Of a stretch of 64,000 nt of DNA, positions 10,769 to 22,439 are shown one piece after another. The position numbers were made by a program, and so were the translations under genes. Source of the DNA: Pohlia nutans (taxonomy: Eukaryota > Streptophyta > Bryopsida > Bryales > Mniaceae); the NCBI GenBank assembly GCA_022496805.1, contig CM040102.1, positions 19,189,955 through 19,253,954 of the forward strand, written 5' to 3'. The notes beneath the pieces are model-generated. The model ran no database searches. It was not told where the DNA came from and was given only the letters and a program-made list of their open reading frames with translations. Positions within the stretch are counted from its first letter, which is position 1. Each line of letters starts with the position of its first letter.

Positions 10769-13069
10769 TCAGCGACCTGTAAAGACTGATGAAGGAATGG
10801 TGGCGACGGACGCTGGCACGGCAGCATGCTCGCCAGCCGAGGACGGCCAAGTGGACTGCTCAGATGATCCTTGCCCCGCCTCCTCCACATCGTCCACGTA
10901 CGATGACGTAGAAGTTGAGCGTATCATTGCCATTTGAGAGAATCCTGGGCCAGAGTAACGTGCAGCAGGTTTGAATCTGGGCAACGCCGGAAGAGCCGTT
11001 TCCATGCTCCCCGGAGCCTGCAGCACTTGCGATACCAGTCGCATGGATGGTCGATCTTCGGGATTCGGGTTGCAGCACAGAAGGCCCAAGCGCAACAGAT
11101 TCGCCACCAGCTTCTTGCTTTCCATTGCTGCATTCGGGGTGTAAATCACCGAACGGTCCAGATCATGCACATCCCCGGTCATCAACAAGCTTGACACCTC
11201 CATTGGACAATCACGAGAATCTCCATCCCATGGTGGAAATGCCCCCAGTTTCAAATCGGCTACCAGGAGAATGTTGCCTGTTGCGTGCGCCCTCCACACT
11301 CTGTCGACTAATGTGCCATCTCCTCGCTGAATGGCGTTCATGTCCAGCGGTCGCATTCCGCACATCACTTCAAGCATCAGTACGCCGAAGCTGTACACGT
11401 CCGACTCCTTGGTGGCTCTTCCTGTGTGCGGCATCTCCGGCGCCATGTACCCTAGAGTTCCTGCCATCATGGTGGTCTTCTCCATCTTTTGGTGGTCGAT
11501 CAGACGGGCGAGCCCAAAATCTCCCAAGTACGCATTCAAGTCTTCATCCAGCAGGACGTTGCTGGACTTGATGTCGCGATGCAACACGCATTGCTTGCAT
11601 TCCTCGTGCAAGTACGACAGCGCTCCAGCCACCCCGCTGAGAATAGAGTGGCGCAGCTCCAAAGGGAGTGCCTCCGCCGCATTCAAGTTCAATGGCCCCT
11701 TTCGTTTTTGTTTCGGGAATTGAAACAGCCACTCATCCAGACTACCGTTGCACATGTAATCGTACACAAGCAACAGCTGCTCTTCCTCGTGGCACCACCC
11801 TCGCAGCTGCACCAAATTCCGGTGCCGAATTTGGCTGAGGCTTGCCGCTTCTGCTTGGAAACCCTCCTCCCCATGCTTGCTCTCGTGTCGCATCCGTTTG
11901 ACCGCCACAATAGCACCCGAGGGGAGGACGCCTTTGTACACCGCTCCAAATCCGCCGCTTCCAAGCATTTCACTCTTGCTGAAGTTCTTGGTCGCTTTGC
12001 TGAGCTCCTTGTATGTGAACATGCGCGGCACAAGGTTCTGGTCCACAAGATTGAACTTATCTTGTTTCGTGTACGATGCTCTCCTCCGACACATTACAAT
12101 GAGGAACCCTAGAAGCAGCAACGCTCCACCAACTCCAGCACACACCCCAACAATGATACCGACCTTGCTTCCACTTGCGGAAGTGATACCTGCAGTAGGA
12201 GGTTGGACAGGGGCTTGCTCCAGTGCTATCCCAGAGCTTGAGAACTGCCAAGCTTGAAGCTGGTGAACCTCGTTGAACTGTCCCACGCTGGAACTGAAAC
12301 CAACATACATAAAATCATCGGACAACAGGTCTGATAAGGACTGAGTTGCCTCGATGAGAGGTTTCTGCGGTTTGGCCACAATACTGGAGAAGGTGCCGTT
12401 CGCAAAATAGAGTGCCAGCTTCTGGGTAGTGCTGTCATAATCGATCCAAGCGGTGAAGGAGCCACCGTTGACAAAATACGTGCAATTGAATACCGAACCT
12501 CCACAGAGATTGTACGACCATTTGGAATTCATGCTGTTGATATTGACGCCGATGTGGTTGTTGCTCGAGTCGTTGTAATTAGGGTTCTGATAGGTGTCGA
12601 ACTCTACGGCGAAGAGCTGATTGGTGGCCAGACCATTGTTTGCCTCCTTCAGGAGGCACAACGATGCGCCCGTGTCCCCCAGAGCGGTGGTGTTACTGGC
12701 AAACAGAAAAGCCATGCCATCTCCATGAAGGAACCCAGTATCGTCATACAAGTAGTTTGTACCCGAGATGGAGAATGTGAAGGCGGTCTGGAAAGAAGCC
12801 ACTGCACCGGATGCGGCGTCTTTCATCCTCACTTTGGTTTCGTAATACAACCTCGCACAGCTGATCTTTCCCAGCGAATACGCCCCAGGATTTAGCAGAA
12901 ATGAAGTTGTGTCCCCGTAGTACTGGACATCTCCCACCGTCGTGAAGTTGTCGGACGAGTTGAAGTAGGGGTAGCTGAAGTTGGTGCTTTGCGCTTCCAC
13001 GACTCGGATGGAACTAGCATGGACGAGCAGAATTAAGACACCAATTACCAGCTGATCATACAACCCCAT
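10769..13069 (-). CDS. L-type lectin-domain receptor-like kinase, intact copy
   Basis: A single 766-residue open frame without introns starts at the ATG at 13067-13069. Residues 1-26 form a signal peptide, followed by a legume-type lectin ectodomain (about 27-280) with the metal-binding segment VEFDTYQNPNYND (155-167) and several N-glycosylation sequons. A transmembrane helix lies at about 303-327 after a Pro/Ser/Gly stalk. The kinase (about 366-685) has the Gly loop GSGGFG, VAVK lysine 391, HRD 497-499 with the preceding-Arg (RD) type, DFG 517-519 and APE 543-545. The Ser-rich tail ends SVFTGR. The family perceives extracellular ligands at the plasma membrane and signals in defence and development. 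It is inverted relative to the damaged paralogue at 23162-25450. All catalytic residues are present, so it is probably functional; the ligand is unknown. Confidence 0.95.
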   Translation of the reverse strand: MGLYDQLVIGVLILLVHASSIRVVEAQSTNFSYPYFNSSDNFTTVGDVQYYGDTTSFLLNPGAYSLGKISCARLYYETKVRMKDAASGAVASFQTAFTFSISGTNYLYDDTGFLHGDGMAFLFASNTTALGDTGASLCLLKEANNGLATNQLFAVEFDTYQNPNYNDSSNNHIGVNINSMNSKWSYNLCGGSVFNCTYFVNGGSFTAWIDYDSTTQKLALYFANGTFSSIVAKPQKPLIEATQSLSDLLSDDFMYVGFSSSVGQFNEVHQLQAWQFSSSGIALEQAPVQPPTAGITSASGSKVGIIVGVCAGVGGALLLLGFLIVMCRRRASYTKQDKFNLVDQNLVPRMFTYKELSKATKNFSKSEMLGSGGFGAVYKGVLPSGAIVAVKRMRHESKHGEEGFQAEAASLSQIRHRNLVQLRGWCHEEEQLLLVYDYMCNGSLDEWLFQFPKQKRKGPLNLNAAEALPLELRHSILSGVAGALSYLHEECKQCVLHRDIKSSNVLLDEDLNAYLGDFGLARLIDHQKMEKTTMMAGTLGYMAPEMPHTGRATKESDVYSFGVLMLEVMCGMRPLDMNAIQRGDGTLVDRVWRAHATGNILLVADLKLGAFPPWDGDSRDCPMEVSSLLMTGDVHDLDRSVIYTPNAAMESKKLVANLLRLGLLCCNPNPEDRPSMRLVSQVLQAPGSMETALPALPRFKPAARYSGPGFSQMAMIRSTSTSSYVDDVEEAGQGSSEQSTWPSSAGEHAAVPASVATIPSSVFTGR

Positions 13070-14897
13070 CGTCGTGGAAGCAGGAAAGCTCTAGACAAGT
13101 CTTACTAGTGTTCTACAATCAATCCACCTCCTGGCTGAAGCACAAAACAATCTAGAAAGCATAAACGTTGAATCATACAAACTAGTCGGACTGTGTAAAG
13201 AGGTTATAATATTTGTGTGAACTCCTGAAGGGCTACGTTCCTGCGAAACCCTGAAAGCATGAAGTAGACTACCAGATGCAGTAGGTTAACCTGAATCCCT
13301 CAAGCAGGGCATACATGCATGCATAATCGCCGAAGCAGGAAATTTCTAAACATTCGAGACTTTACTAGTATTGTAGAATCAATCCGTGACCTCCTGGATG
13401 AAGAGCAACTAGACTCGAAAGCATGAACGATGATTCCTACAAACGAGTCCTACATAAAGGGGTAGCAAATTTTTGATCCTGAAGGACTACGTTCCTGCAA
13501 AACCCGGAAAGCATGAAGTGTCTGCAAAGATTTCCAGATGCTGAATACTCAAACAGGGGACGTGATCGCCGTAACCCAAACAGGATATATGCACCTCGAG
13601 TAGGGATCCCTGTTTAAGTGATTTCCGTGCAGCTCAAACTTCGCAGGAAATTCAGGAAACAAGATATATATTGTGACCTATTTGCAATTGCGGACTCGCT
13701 CTACTAGATATGTCGATCTTTCATGAGTGAGGCAACCACGGCTATGAACTTTAATATTCAACGAAACCCAGATTCATACCAGATTGAGCACTTGCTCACC
13801 GTCAGTGATAAGCAATTTGTCGGACTACAGTAGTCTGCAGACGAGAGCGGCGCAGAGATGAGTTCGACTTGGCACATATTTCAATTCTTGCCATGAGAAG
13901 ACTTAGCAAATCCGGGCTTGAATCCAGATCTTGTCATCGCTTGAATCCGGGATCGCTCCATAGACTCTCTTGCCATCACATGGCACACCATCAAGAACGA
14001 GGAAGCTGCGACGGACAAACAGAAGTCAAGACCCTAGAAGAATAATAAATGAAAAAGAAATGAATGTGCTGTTTTTCACTTACTATAAATGAAAAAGAAA
14101 TGAAACGGCGCCAGGGACATGGGCTCTTAGTGTTGATGAGTAGTTTTGGTCATAAGAGCATTCCCACCCATGCACGCTAGGACGAACCCTCTCAAATTAT
14201 TCATCTACATGTGAAGGGCCCTTGCACTACTCACACTCCCCCACCCTTGCACGCCCTTCACGTATCAAAAGTGCGCATCAAATAGTCAATGGACCAATCA
14301 CAAGTAGAATGAGAGGAATAATCATCGAATAGTCAACTCAATAGTGATTTCAAGGCCCAATTTCTAACACGCTAGAATCCAGAGTCAAGAAGCATTTTGA
14401 AAGGCCCCTTGAAACTTTTCATCCACTTCTTGAGGTCAGAGACCCTCTGAGGCCATGGGTGGCCATGCTCTAAGAAGAGAGAAACCTAAGTATAATATTC
14501 CGACATTATTCACTGTTCCGACGAAATGAGGAATGAAAAACGACAGGTTTGTTATTAGTGAGCTAACTTAGTATTACATATACGTGTATTCAAAATTTGA
14601 GCTTGAATACATGGGAATGTTAGAATCTAGCTTCGGAATACATGGAATACACAATTTTCTCCCTTTTCATGGGTATGCACAGTACGTTTTTTGAGGTACA
14701 TATCGGGCTATAAAAAGTTTGTTCTATAATATTGAATGCTGCAAATCAGGGCTTTTCTCATTGGTTTTCTTACTGTCGCCATGTTGGCGAAGAATATTTT
14801 ACGTGGAAATTTGTGCCAACATTCCGTCCTTGTTTGGGGAGTCCTTGATTTATGCAACATGTATCAATTTTTATCAATTGTGAATGAATAAGCTTAA

Positions 14898-15630
14898 CCC
14901 TTAAACGCTGCCCAGACCAAAATTTGGCTTGTGAATGGAGCTGACTATTCAATTCAAATTGCTACATGGATGATTTTCATCCAATTTTTTTTGTGAAGGA
15001 TTTTGCTTGGTCATGCCACTTCTTTAAGTTAAATTCAGATCATTCAAGCTATTTTTAAATTTTGTATGGGGTCCCAACTACAAAAAGAGACGTCAAAATG
15101 GTTCACCGTGTAGTGTGTTTTGGATTTTTTTGCTTTTTTTGCTTAAACTTTATTTAAGCATGAAAATGAGTTCAATTGTCGCCTTTGAGCTTAATTAACA
15201 AAATGAAGCTTGCCAAGTCTAGTTCTACTCCATTTTGAATTTTTGAAAAACTTTGAAAATTGATTGTTTATGCAATTACAAGTTTGGTGGGTATTACCAT
15301 AGTATCGCAAAAAAGAAATCTAAATTTACATACATTGATGATTATCATTAACGAAATTTTTTTTCATTGTAATTTACACCGTTGTTAAAAACAATTGGAA
15401 ATTTTTAGTACATTTTGCAGCTGATGTGAATTTTCTTTACAATCAATTCAAAATATCATAGTAATTTCAAAATTTCACAAAAATTTAATATGAAAAATTC
15501 ATGATTTATAATAGACACATGGCTTCACCTGCTAAAAATTTAAAGTTTGATTTTTGTATACTTCATAGTCGAAAAATTAAATGTGACATGTAAAGCATGA
15601 TGCAACAGTCATAGGTCCAACCTTTTGGGG
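14898..15630. mobile_element. TTAA-type element, first of an abutting pair
   Basis: TTAA lies at 14894-14897 and 15631-15634. The left end is CCCTTAAACGCTGCC, like the element at 60463-61185, with which it also shares interior sequence (GAGCTTAAnTAAnAAAATGAAG). The right end CCTTTTGGGG is worn. A second copy with a damaged left end is at about 26620-27327. Confidence 0.65.
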
Positions 15631-15634
15631 TTAA

Positions 15635-16347
15635 CTCCTAAATGACAAAGGGTAAGGGCAAAACCTAGATGTGTTATAAAATGTTACTTCTACAACTTTG
15701 ATGAAGTTTGGTCCGAAAGAGAAAATAAGAATCATCATGTTTAGTGATTATCCGTACGATCAAACTTTCAAAAATGTTTTAGATACTCATTCAATGAATT
15801 CAAAAGCATTTACCTTTCAATATTCACCAAAACTTCAAATTTTATTTTTAGAATTTGAAATTTGGTATGATTGATTAGAACTACCCTACATTGTGGTCAG
15901 TTTCGACATTAATTAATTCCTTCTTGTCCAAAAGTGCCACATGTCATCTTATGATTGGTTCATGCCTTCATGGTGATGTGGACCTCTCAAAATATGACGT
16001 GGAAATTAGATATTGACACATTACTGTCCGAATTTGACCTTCATATACAGTATACATTCTATTCTAAAATCGTTGATGACAAATTTTTCAAAGAGGAGAA
16101 CATCATCACTTTTCCAAAATTATAGTAAGTTTTATAACACTACTAGAACAATATTGAGGTCTTTGTCTTTGAAAAATTCCCTAGTGAACCTTAATATTGG
16201 AAATGAAAAGCATCAAACAACATTAGAACGTGATCTCTACCTCCAATTTTGACAAAAATCAAGACTCAAAACACATCATTTTTTAACCTTGGGCAATCAC
16301 TATTGTTTGGAGTGCGATTAGAAAATGGTCAATCGGTCACTTAGGGG
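15635..16347. mobile_element. TTAA-type element, second of an abutting pair
   Basis: The left end CTCCTAAATGAC follows the TTAA at 15631-15634. The right end GGTCACTTAGGGG is followed by TTCA, one change from TTAA. The two elements share one TTAA, so one inserted exactly at the end of the other. No coding capacity. Confidence 0.55.
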
Positions 16348-17336
16348 TTCAATTTCATGTAGGAGAATTTTTCAAAGTGGATCACTTCAACATTGTCTTA
16401 GTGTTATAAAATTTTCTATCTGGAGAAACTAATGATGTATCCTCCATCATTGTTTCTTTTTAAGTATACAATAGATAAACGTACTTTAACCAATCATGCT
16501 AAATTTCAAATTCTAAAAGTGAAAATTTTAATTTTTACAAATTTTTAAAGGTTAATTCTTATAAATTCATTAAAAAAATATCTAAGGTTTTTTTTTGAAG
16601 TTTGACTCTATAGATAATTTGTAGAGATGATGCCCTACATGTTGTCTATTGAACCAAACTTCATCAAACATATGAAAGGCACATATTGAGGAGGGGAGGG
16701 CTGCGCAGGAGTCCAATTCACTTGAGTTGAACTTAGCCAGTTGAGATTTTCAACTCTAAGTCGGAAGTTTTCAACTGAACTGTACACCACATAAGTAGTT
16801 CAATTTAATCAATTTAATTAAAAGTTTTTGACCCCAATTTGAATGGTTTCCAATTATAGGCCGCACAAAAAAGCTGAAAACCAATTGAAAATAAAGAGAT
16901 CATATGACTAATTTATGTCATAATAATCCAAGTTGTGTCAAAATATTCTGATTTATGTCAATATCTCAATAGCCCAATTTGTGTAAAATAATCTAATCAA
17001 TTTCTTGATAATCATATTGTTTAAAATAATCCAGTTTGTATCAAAATAATTTAATTTATAACAAAATATTGTAATTTTTTTAAATTAATCTAAATTGTTT
17101 ATTATAATCCAAAATATTATATTATATGCCAAATTATAACAATACATTCTTACTTATTTGAATATGAATTTCAAAAAATTGATTCAATTAAGCATGAATA
17201 AAAAGTTAGATGGTAAAGGTTCACACTCTAATTAATTGCAATTGAATGATTTTTATGAATTAAAGTTTGAGGTGCATTGATGGATTATAGGAAACTTCAC
17301 TCAACGGTGGGGGAGGCACCGTTGAGTGAAGTAGTG
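16348..17336. other. AT-rich repeat block with a short perfect hairpin
   Basis: No gene is visible. Low-complexity runs of AATCCAATTT/TATCAAAATAAT type fill 16900-17150. A perfect stem ACTTCACTCAACGGTG / CACCGTTGAGTGAAGT lies at 17294-17332; in the paralogue near 33009-33047 the left arm has decayed. The block recurs at 32270-33050. Confidence 0.6.
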
Positions 17337-17338
17337 TA

Positions 17339-17737
17339 AGGTTGAATGTCCTAAAACCACTAACTTAAGAAATATAGCCTCATTTTAACAAGGTTATTTA
17401 TGAGAAATATTTTTCACTCATTTTGAAGAAGATTTCTCACAGAATGCACAAATTTTCGCAATTTGATTCCCATTTTTCAAATTGATACAAATTTTTGAAG
17501 TGCAAAGAACTTCGTGTCCCAAATCAAACCTCTAAGTTTCCTTATGTCCACACCATCTAATACTAATTTTCACTCATAATGATACTCAAAACCACCAACT
17601 ACTTATTCGCAATGCTTGGCATACCATTGGATTACTTAAATAATGAAATTGGTGGTTTTGAGTCTCAACTGTGGTAGCCCCAAGAAAACTCTACATGTCA
17701 TAATTGGGGGAGGTGGTGGCTTTAAAACTTCCAACTT
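17339..17737. mobile_element. MITE of family A, TA target duplication
   Basis: AGGTTGAATGTCCTAAAACC at the left and GGCTTTAAAACTTCCAACTT at the right, with TA on both sides. The orthologous copy in the right duplicate is 33053-33771, which gained a further insert. Confidence 0.7.
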
Positions 17738-17799
17738 TAATTATCAGTTGGAGTGTGTAATTGGTGGTTTTGAGTCTCAGCTGCATAACATGATTGCCT

Positions 17800-18515
17800 T
17801 TGTGACTGATGCCTCCCTCCAACAGAATGATGTGGAATATCCCACATCATTTCATCTTCCCAATGAAATGATGTGGCATATTACACATCAAATCAGTAGC
17901 TATGGGAGCACGTGGCATTAAGCAAGAGCAATCAACCATGGTGAACAATCATCCCCGGGGAGGTCACTCCATTGTCAAGTTGAACACCACATGCGTTCAA
18001 AGTTTGCTACCCCTATCTTATATGCCATAAATAATTTTAAAAATTATGATATTTTTTCTACATATACGTAACCATTGATAACATCTTTTGTATATTTTTT
18101 TGAAATTTTTAGTCATCTTCATTTTTTTTAGTAATTGTTTTAGTTCATTTCTACGTCATTCTAGTTAGAAACGGTATGTTTTATAAAAAAAGAAAGATCA
18201 TCAAATTTGGTTATCTTTTCTTACTATGTAATAGATACTGAGTATATCTACTCATGAAAAAAAATTGATAAAATTTTGACCCATTTTGGTGATGCAACTT
18301 AGAAAACTTAGATTTATTTTGAACGCACGTGGTTTTCAACTTGACAATGGAGTGACCTCCCCGGGCAATCATCGAAAGCACTCATTCACTCACAATTCAA
18401 TAGTGTTTTGTAATTGTTTATTTGATTCAATAGTTCATTCAATTACTAATCACTGATCACTCTATATATAAAGTGCATGAAACTAAAAGGCACCCTCTTG
18501 GAAGGCTACTGAATA
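17800..18515. mobile_element. Element related to 46404-46813, interrupted by another MITE
   Basis: Sequence from about 17826 to 18512 matches 46430-46765 in inverted orientation (GATGTGGAATATCCCACATC palindrome at one end, GCACCCTCTTGGAAGGCTAC at the other). It is split by the 412-bp MITE at 17954-18365. It is absent from the right duplicate, so it arrived after the segmental duplication or was lost there. Confidence 0.55.
17954..18365. mobile_element. MITE, CTCGRGG family, perfect 8-bp target duplication
   Basis: The perfect terminal inverted repeat CCCGGGGAGGTCACTCCATT continues for about 30 bp. The duplication CAATCATC lies at 17946-17953 and 18366-18373. The subterminal GAACGCACGTGG at the right matches the 6112 and 50272 ends. 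The related sequence near 46640 shows the uninterrupted site. It has no coding capacity. Confidence 0.85.
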
Positions 18516-18726
18516 TTATGTGTGGTAGCCCCAAGAAAACTCTACATGTCATAATTGGGGGAGGTGGTGGTTTTAAAACATCCAACCTTAATTTTCAACT
18601 GGGGTGTACGTGGGGGACCACAATAGAGAAATTCTCTCCCTTCTGGGGACCACCCAATCGAGTATTTTTCTCCCCGGTTCAACTAAGTCTAATTGGGGGA
18701 GGTGGTGGTAATAGGTTATCCGACCT
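18516..18726. mobile_element. Right-end fragments of family A MITEs
   Basis: Two family A right ends lie in tandem (GGTGGTTTTAAAACATCCAACC and GGTGGTAATAGGTTATCCGACC). They are separated by about 90 bases with GAGAAATTCTCTCCC and GAGTATTTTTCTCC segments. The corresponding part of the right duplicate (33740-33930) has that spacer partly repeated. Confidence 0.5.
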
Positions 18727-19158
18727 TATGTTTGTCCAAAGGGGTTGAACATTATTTCTACACAGTCTGGCTTTCTGGCTTTGCAGAGAGATGAACGCGG
18801 GTGAGTGATCAAAGAACCATGCTTCACAGCATTAAAAGCTCATAACAATGGACATCACATTTGGCAAACCGTAAGTTTATGTACCTTGATCAGGGAAGGA
18901 TGCAGAATTCAGACATAGACTTCAGACACGTGATTTCTTAGGTTGTGCTTAAGATCTAAAATTCAAATAATACAGGTACATTGACCATGAGTAAAACTGC
19001 AACCACACCTATCAAAATTGAATAAGGGGAGGAGCTCAAAGCTAAGTTGAGTAAAGATCACGTAGTCTTCAGCAAAACAACGATACAAAATGCCTCCAAC
19101 AACCTTACTTTTACACTGCCATCGAAATCAACTGTTGAAAGCGGCTGCCGAACCATGA

Positions 19159-19807
19159 TTATACCTCGTCTTCATTTAGAAGCATGTTGGGAACACCTTT
19201 TGTAACTGGAAATCGTCGGCTTGTCTCAGGACAGATCAGGGCACCCTCCTCCAAGTGGACCTGCCATGCACAAATAAACACATGATATTCAGCAAGTTCA
19301 GAAAACAGTTTCAGTAGTAACTCCTGAAGCAGCACAGCAATTTTTACTCTAAACTATGGAAACGTCGTTGCTGATACCACTGCAAACCCTTGAATAATTA
19401 GAAACTGAATCAAATGGCGATTTAGAACAAAAACTTATTCAGGCATCGACCTTTTCCCAGGAAATTTAGCTAAGCGTCAGAGACTCCGTCTAACTGTGAT
19501 GGGATTGCAATATCGATTGTACCAACTTTTGTAATTACACCCGAATCACTTTATCATGGCTTCTATAATGACATTCTAGAACTTCCTGCACATTGAGAGT
19601 AGCACACTTGCCAGACATTCAAACTATAAACGTTGGCACCCCAGGTAGTAAGAATAAAGAGGTTTGAGAATTGAGAGTACTGTACGTTGAATTCCAACAA
19701 AAGCATCACAAAATTACCTCAAGCAACGCATGGTGAAACTTCTGGAGGAAATCTTCGTCTTCCAACATTGCAGGCTCGACCTGCTCGGGAATGTCATTCA
19801 GGCCCAA
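19159..19807 (-). pseudogene. TRM112 homologue lacking exon 1 (exons 2 and 3 only)
   Basis: Two exons identical in structure to the complete gene at 35255-36724 are present: 19718-19807 (30 codons, LGLNDIPEQVEP...ALLE) and 19159-19260 (33 codons plus stop, [12 protein letters not shown]...MLLNEDEV). Both are open and keep their splice sites. The match to the complete copy continues upstream to about 21770, past the Tc1 insert, but stops before exon 1, so no start codon remains. A Tc1-like element sits 25 bp upstream of the exon 2 acceptor, probably displacing the branch point. One residue differs in exon 3 (S for N after PET). I call it a truncated duplicate. A fusion to some other upstream exon cannot be excluded. 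Confidence 0.85.
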
Positions 19808-19832
19808 CTGCAACACATTTACCAACTACATA

Positions 19833-21499
19833 CAGTGGTTAGTAAAAGTGTTTGGACAGTAATGACAATCTCAGTTTAGTAGTAACACTTGTCAAGTTTG
19901 GTAGGTAGGTGCTGATTTTTTCAGCTAATTATAACTAAAGAGCCATTTGTAAACTAGAAAGAGTATCATCATTGAAATTGAGCCACTTGCAAGGGCAGCA
20001 ATTCATGATGTGTCAATCATGGGTGTCCAATTCATTATGCACACAAGTTGTGCATCTAAAAAATCTTGAGAATGAACACGTATTTATGGAGACCTCTTGC
20101 ATTTCATGATTCATTGTGATTGAGTAAGATTGCTCTTGATTAGCTATGGCTCCTAGAAGGTCTCTTGCTGAACATGAGTTAGTTCTTCAGATGCATGAGA
20201 GAGGGAATTCGTACTCTGAAATTTCAGCGGTTTTAGGCATCTCTCAAAGCACTTGCCATGCTATTGTGCGGAGGTTTACAATGAGAGGTCATTTGAGAGA
20301 TGCTCCTTCACAAGGGAGACCTCGAATTCTTGATGAACGTGGTGATCGTGAGGTTGTAAGGTTGTTGAATGCACCATCTAATGGTACAGCTGCAGCAGTG
20401 GGTAGAGAAATGCGATCTCAAGGATTGGATTTGAGTGATGATACAATTAGAAGATGTCTTCGCAGGCAGGGATTGAGAGCACGAGTGAAAACTAAGAAGC
20501 CATTCTTGTGAAAAAAGCACAAAGCACATCGATATGCATGGGCAAAGAAGTGTAGGCATGCAAGTTGGATGGATTGGAGTTATGTGATTTTTTCAAATGA
20601 GTCAAAATTCAATTTGTTTGGCTCAGATGGGAGGCAGTATTGTTGGAGGAAGAGAAGAGAGCATCTTTTAGATCAGCATGTGCAACCTACTATCAAATTT
20701 GGGGGTGGAAACATTATGGTTTGGGGATGTATGACTTGAGAGGGAGTTGACAACCTTCGTCTTATAGAAGGGAACATGGATAAGTTTGTGTATCGGGAAA
20801 TTTTGGAGATGGAGCTCATGAATACTTTACACATGTATGATTTAGGAGAGGAGAATGTTATTTATCAGCACGACAACGATCCCAAACATACTTCTAAGTA
20901 TGTTACAGATTGGTTGTTAGCACAGAAGTTTCAACTAATTTGGCATCCGGCTCAATCTCCTGACTTGAATCCTATAGAACACCTTTGGAATGAAGTAGAT
21001 CGTCGTATGAGAATGTCGGAGAAGAAACCCACTAACAAGAAGGATTTGTGGGAGAAATTGCAAGAAATTTGGTATAGCAGTGAGATTGATACCGTGAAGA
21101 AATTGATCATGTCTATGCCTGAGAGAGCTGCAGATGTTTATCAAGCAAAAGGTGGCTATACACTATGGTAGTCATTATGATTGTACATTCAAGTTTTTAG
21201 GTAGTCATCATGATTCTACATTCAAGTTTTTAGCTTGATTTTGTAGCTCATGGCTTTGTTTCCCATGTAAATAGATTACCACTTCACTTTTTGCATAAAG
21301 AATTGGACACCCACATCATGTGTTTTATTTTTGATTGATTTCTTGATTGACATTTTTGATTATGAATGTTATGTTACATGTTTGTTGTAACTATGTGATT
21401 GTATGTTTAAATTTTTACAACTTGAATGTGAGTTATGTAGGAAAACTAGCTCATATTGGAAGTGGAAGCGTCCTGTCCGAACACTTCTGCTGACCACTG
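19833..21499 (+). mobile_element. Tc1/mariner-like transposon, full length with both ends and TA duplication
   Basis: The termini CAGTGGTTAGTAAAAGTGTT and its imperfect complement (…AACACTTCTGCTGACCACTG) are flanked by TA at 19831-19832 and 21500-21501. Length is 1667 bp. The right segmental copy has the empty site: ACCAACTACATAAGTTAA at about 35915, with a single TA. This fixes the insertion boundaries and dates it after the duplication. Confidence 0.95.
20146..21171 (+). pseudogene. Tc1-like transposase, inactivated
   Basis: One frame of about 341 codons starts MAPRRSLAEHELVLQMHERG. It has a paired helix-turn-helix DNA-binding half (about 1-115), then a DDE/D catalytic half. Two in-frame TGA codons interrupt it, at 20509-20511 and 20737-20739. 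The second falls where the family usually has Trp (MTxEGV). The first catalytic Asp of the family motif SDESKF is Asn here (SNESKF, codon 20596-20598). The second Asp (QHDNDPKHTS) and the Glu (NPIEHLW) are intact with DD34E spacing. There is no frameshift. A cell would make only a 121-residue DNA-binding fragment, which could act as a repressor; that is inference. Confidence 0.95.
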
Positions 21500-21784
21500 T
21501 AAGTTAAGACCTTTTCAGAAACCTAACGATGGAGTCCTTTCAGCAAACAGTTTACCAAAACCCTGAGTCTCTCAACAACTATCCACGCACATTGTAGTTT
21601 GCCTCCACCAGAACTACATCAGTCCTCCTCCTACTTCAAATTGGTGCCGCCACAACACACGAAATCACTTTCTAACCCTAAACAGAAATTAGACTCCAAT
21701 AAAGAAGGGAAAAGAGAGCAAACGCCAACTCATTGTCCTAAGCCACATGCAGTAAATAACACACAATGACAAAGGCATGTGATT

Positions 21785-22064
21785 CATGTGATTGAACCCA
21801 AATTCATATGATTGAACCGAAATCTATGCTGTCAACAAGTGTAATTGGAATCAAAACGCATGTTGAAACTGAGCTTATCCTTGTACTAGGGCAAAGGCAA
21901 TCTCAAAATGGGCAAGACTTTGTGTTGCTTGAGCTGTAGGGTGGAGCTCGAGCGGACCCTAACCAAAACTGATTCGCGAGGTCCTTTCCTACAAGCCATC
22001 GAAGGCTCTGACCCTAAACTCACCATAGTCTCTATTTCAAAGATGGCAAAACTAAGTTAGTATA
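21785..22064. repeat. Direct copy of the 8925-9210 sequence
   Basis: AAGTGTAATTGGAATCAAAA and GGGCAAAGGCAATCTCAA segments recur in the same order and orientation as at 8970-9040. The stretch joins the end of the TRM112 duplicate to the start of the right lectin kinase arm, so it marks a duplication junction. Confidence 0.6.
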
Positions 22065-22436
22065 TGTCTAGCTCTTGACTTCTGTTTGTCCGTCGCAGCT
22101 TCCTCGTTCTTGATGGTGTGCCATGTGATGGCAAGAGAGTCTATGGAGCGATCCCGGATTCAAGTGATGACCAGATCTCGATTCCACCCCGGATTTGCTA
22201 AGTCTTCGCATGGCAAGAATCGACAAATGTGCCAAGTCGAATTCATCTCTGCGCCGCTCTTGTCTGCAGACTAGTACTGTGGTTCGACAAATTGCTTCTC
22301 ACAGACGGTGATCGAGCAAGTGCTCAATCTGGCATGAATCTGGGTTTCGTTGAATATTAAAGTTCATAGCCGTGGTTGCCTCACTCATGAAAGATCGACA
22401 TATCTAGTACAGCGAGTCCGCAATTGCAAATAGGTC

Positions 22437-22439
<3 letters not shown>

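Larger units (their letters stand above)
9885..14033. repeat. Left arm of the inverted lectin receptor kinase duplication
   Basis: This 4.1-kb arm is repeated in opposite orientation at 22065-26265, including both flanks of the kinase gene. Two anchors are CTTGACTTCTGTTTGTCCGT at 22073 (inverted near 14020) and AAGGTATGTTGATAAGTACT at 10250 (inverted near 25905). Homology ends near 9885 and 14033. Confidence 0.85.
14782..21770. repeat. Left copy of the direct segmental duplication
   Basis: This segment recurs in direct orientation at 26497-36520. Shared in order are: GGCGAAGAATATTTTA (14784 and 26497), two abutting TTAA elements, the AT-rich block ending in a CACCGTTGAGTGAAGT hairpin, family A MITEs, and the 3' part of a TRM112 gene. 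The copies differ by later insertions (17954-18365 and 19833-21499 here; 28161-32268, 33292-33597 and 35933-36254 there). Confidence 0.85.

Noticed and set aside
11489..12112. A 207-codon plus-strand frame and several others opposite the lectin kinase, mirrored at 24113-24799
   Set aside because: They are antisense shadows of the GC-richer kinase coding sequence, present in both copies only because the copies are duplicates; composition (His, Gln, Leu-rich) and lack of domains do not support genes.
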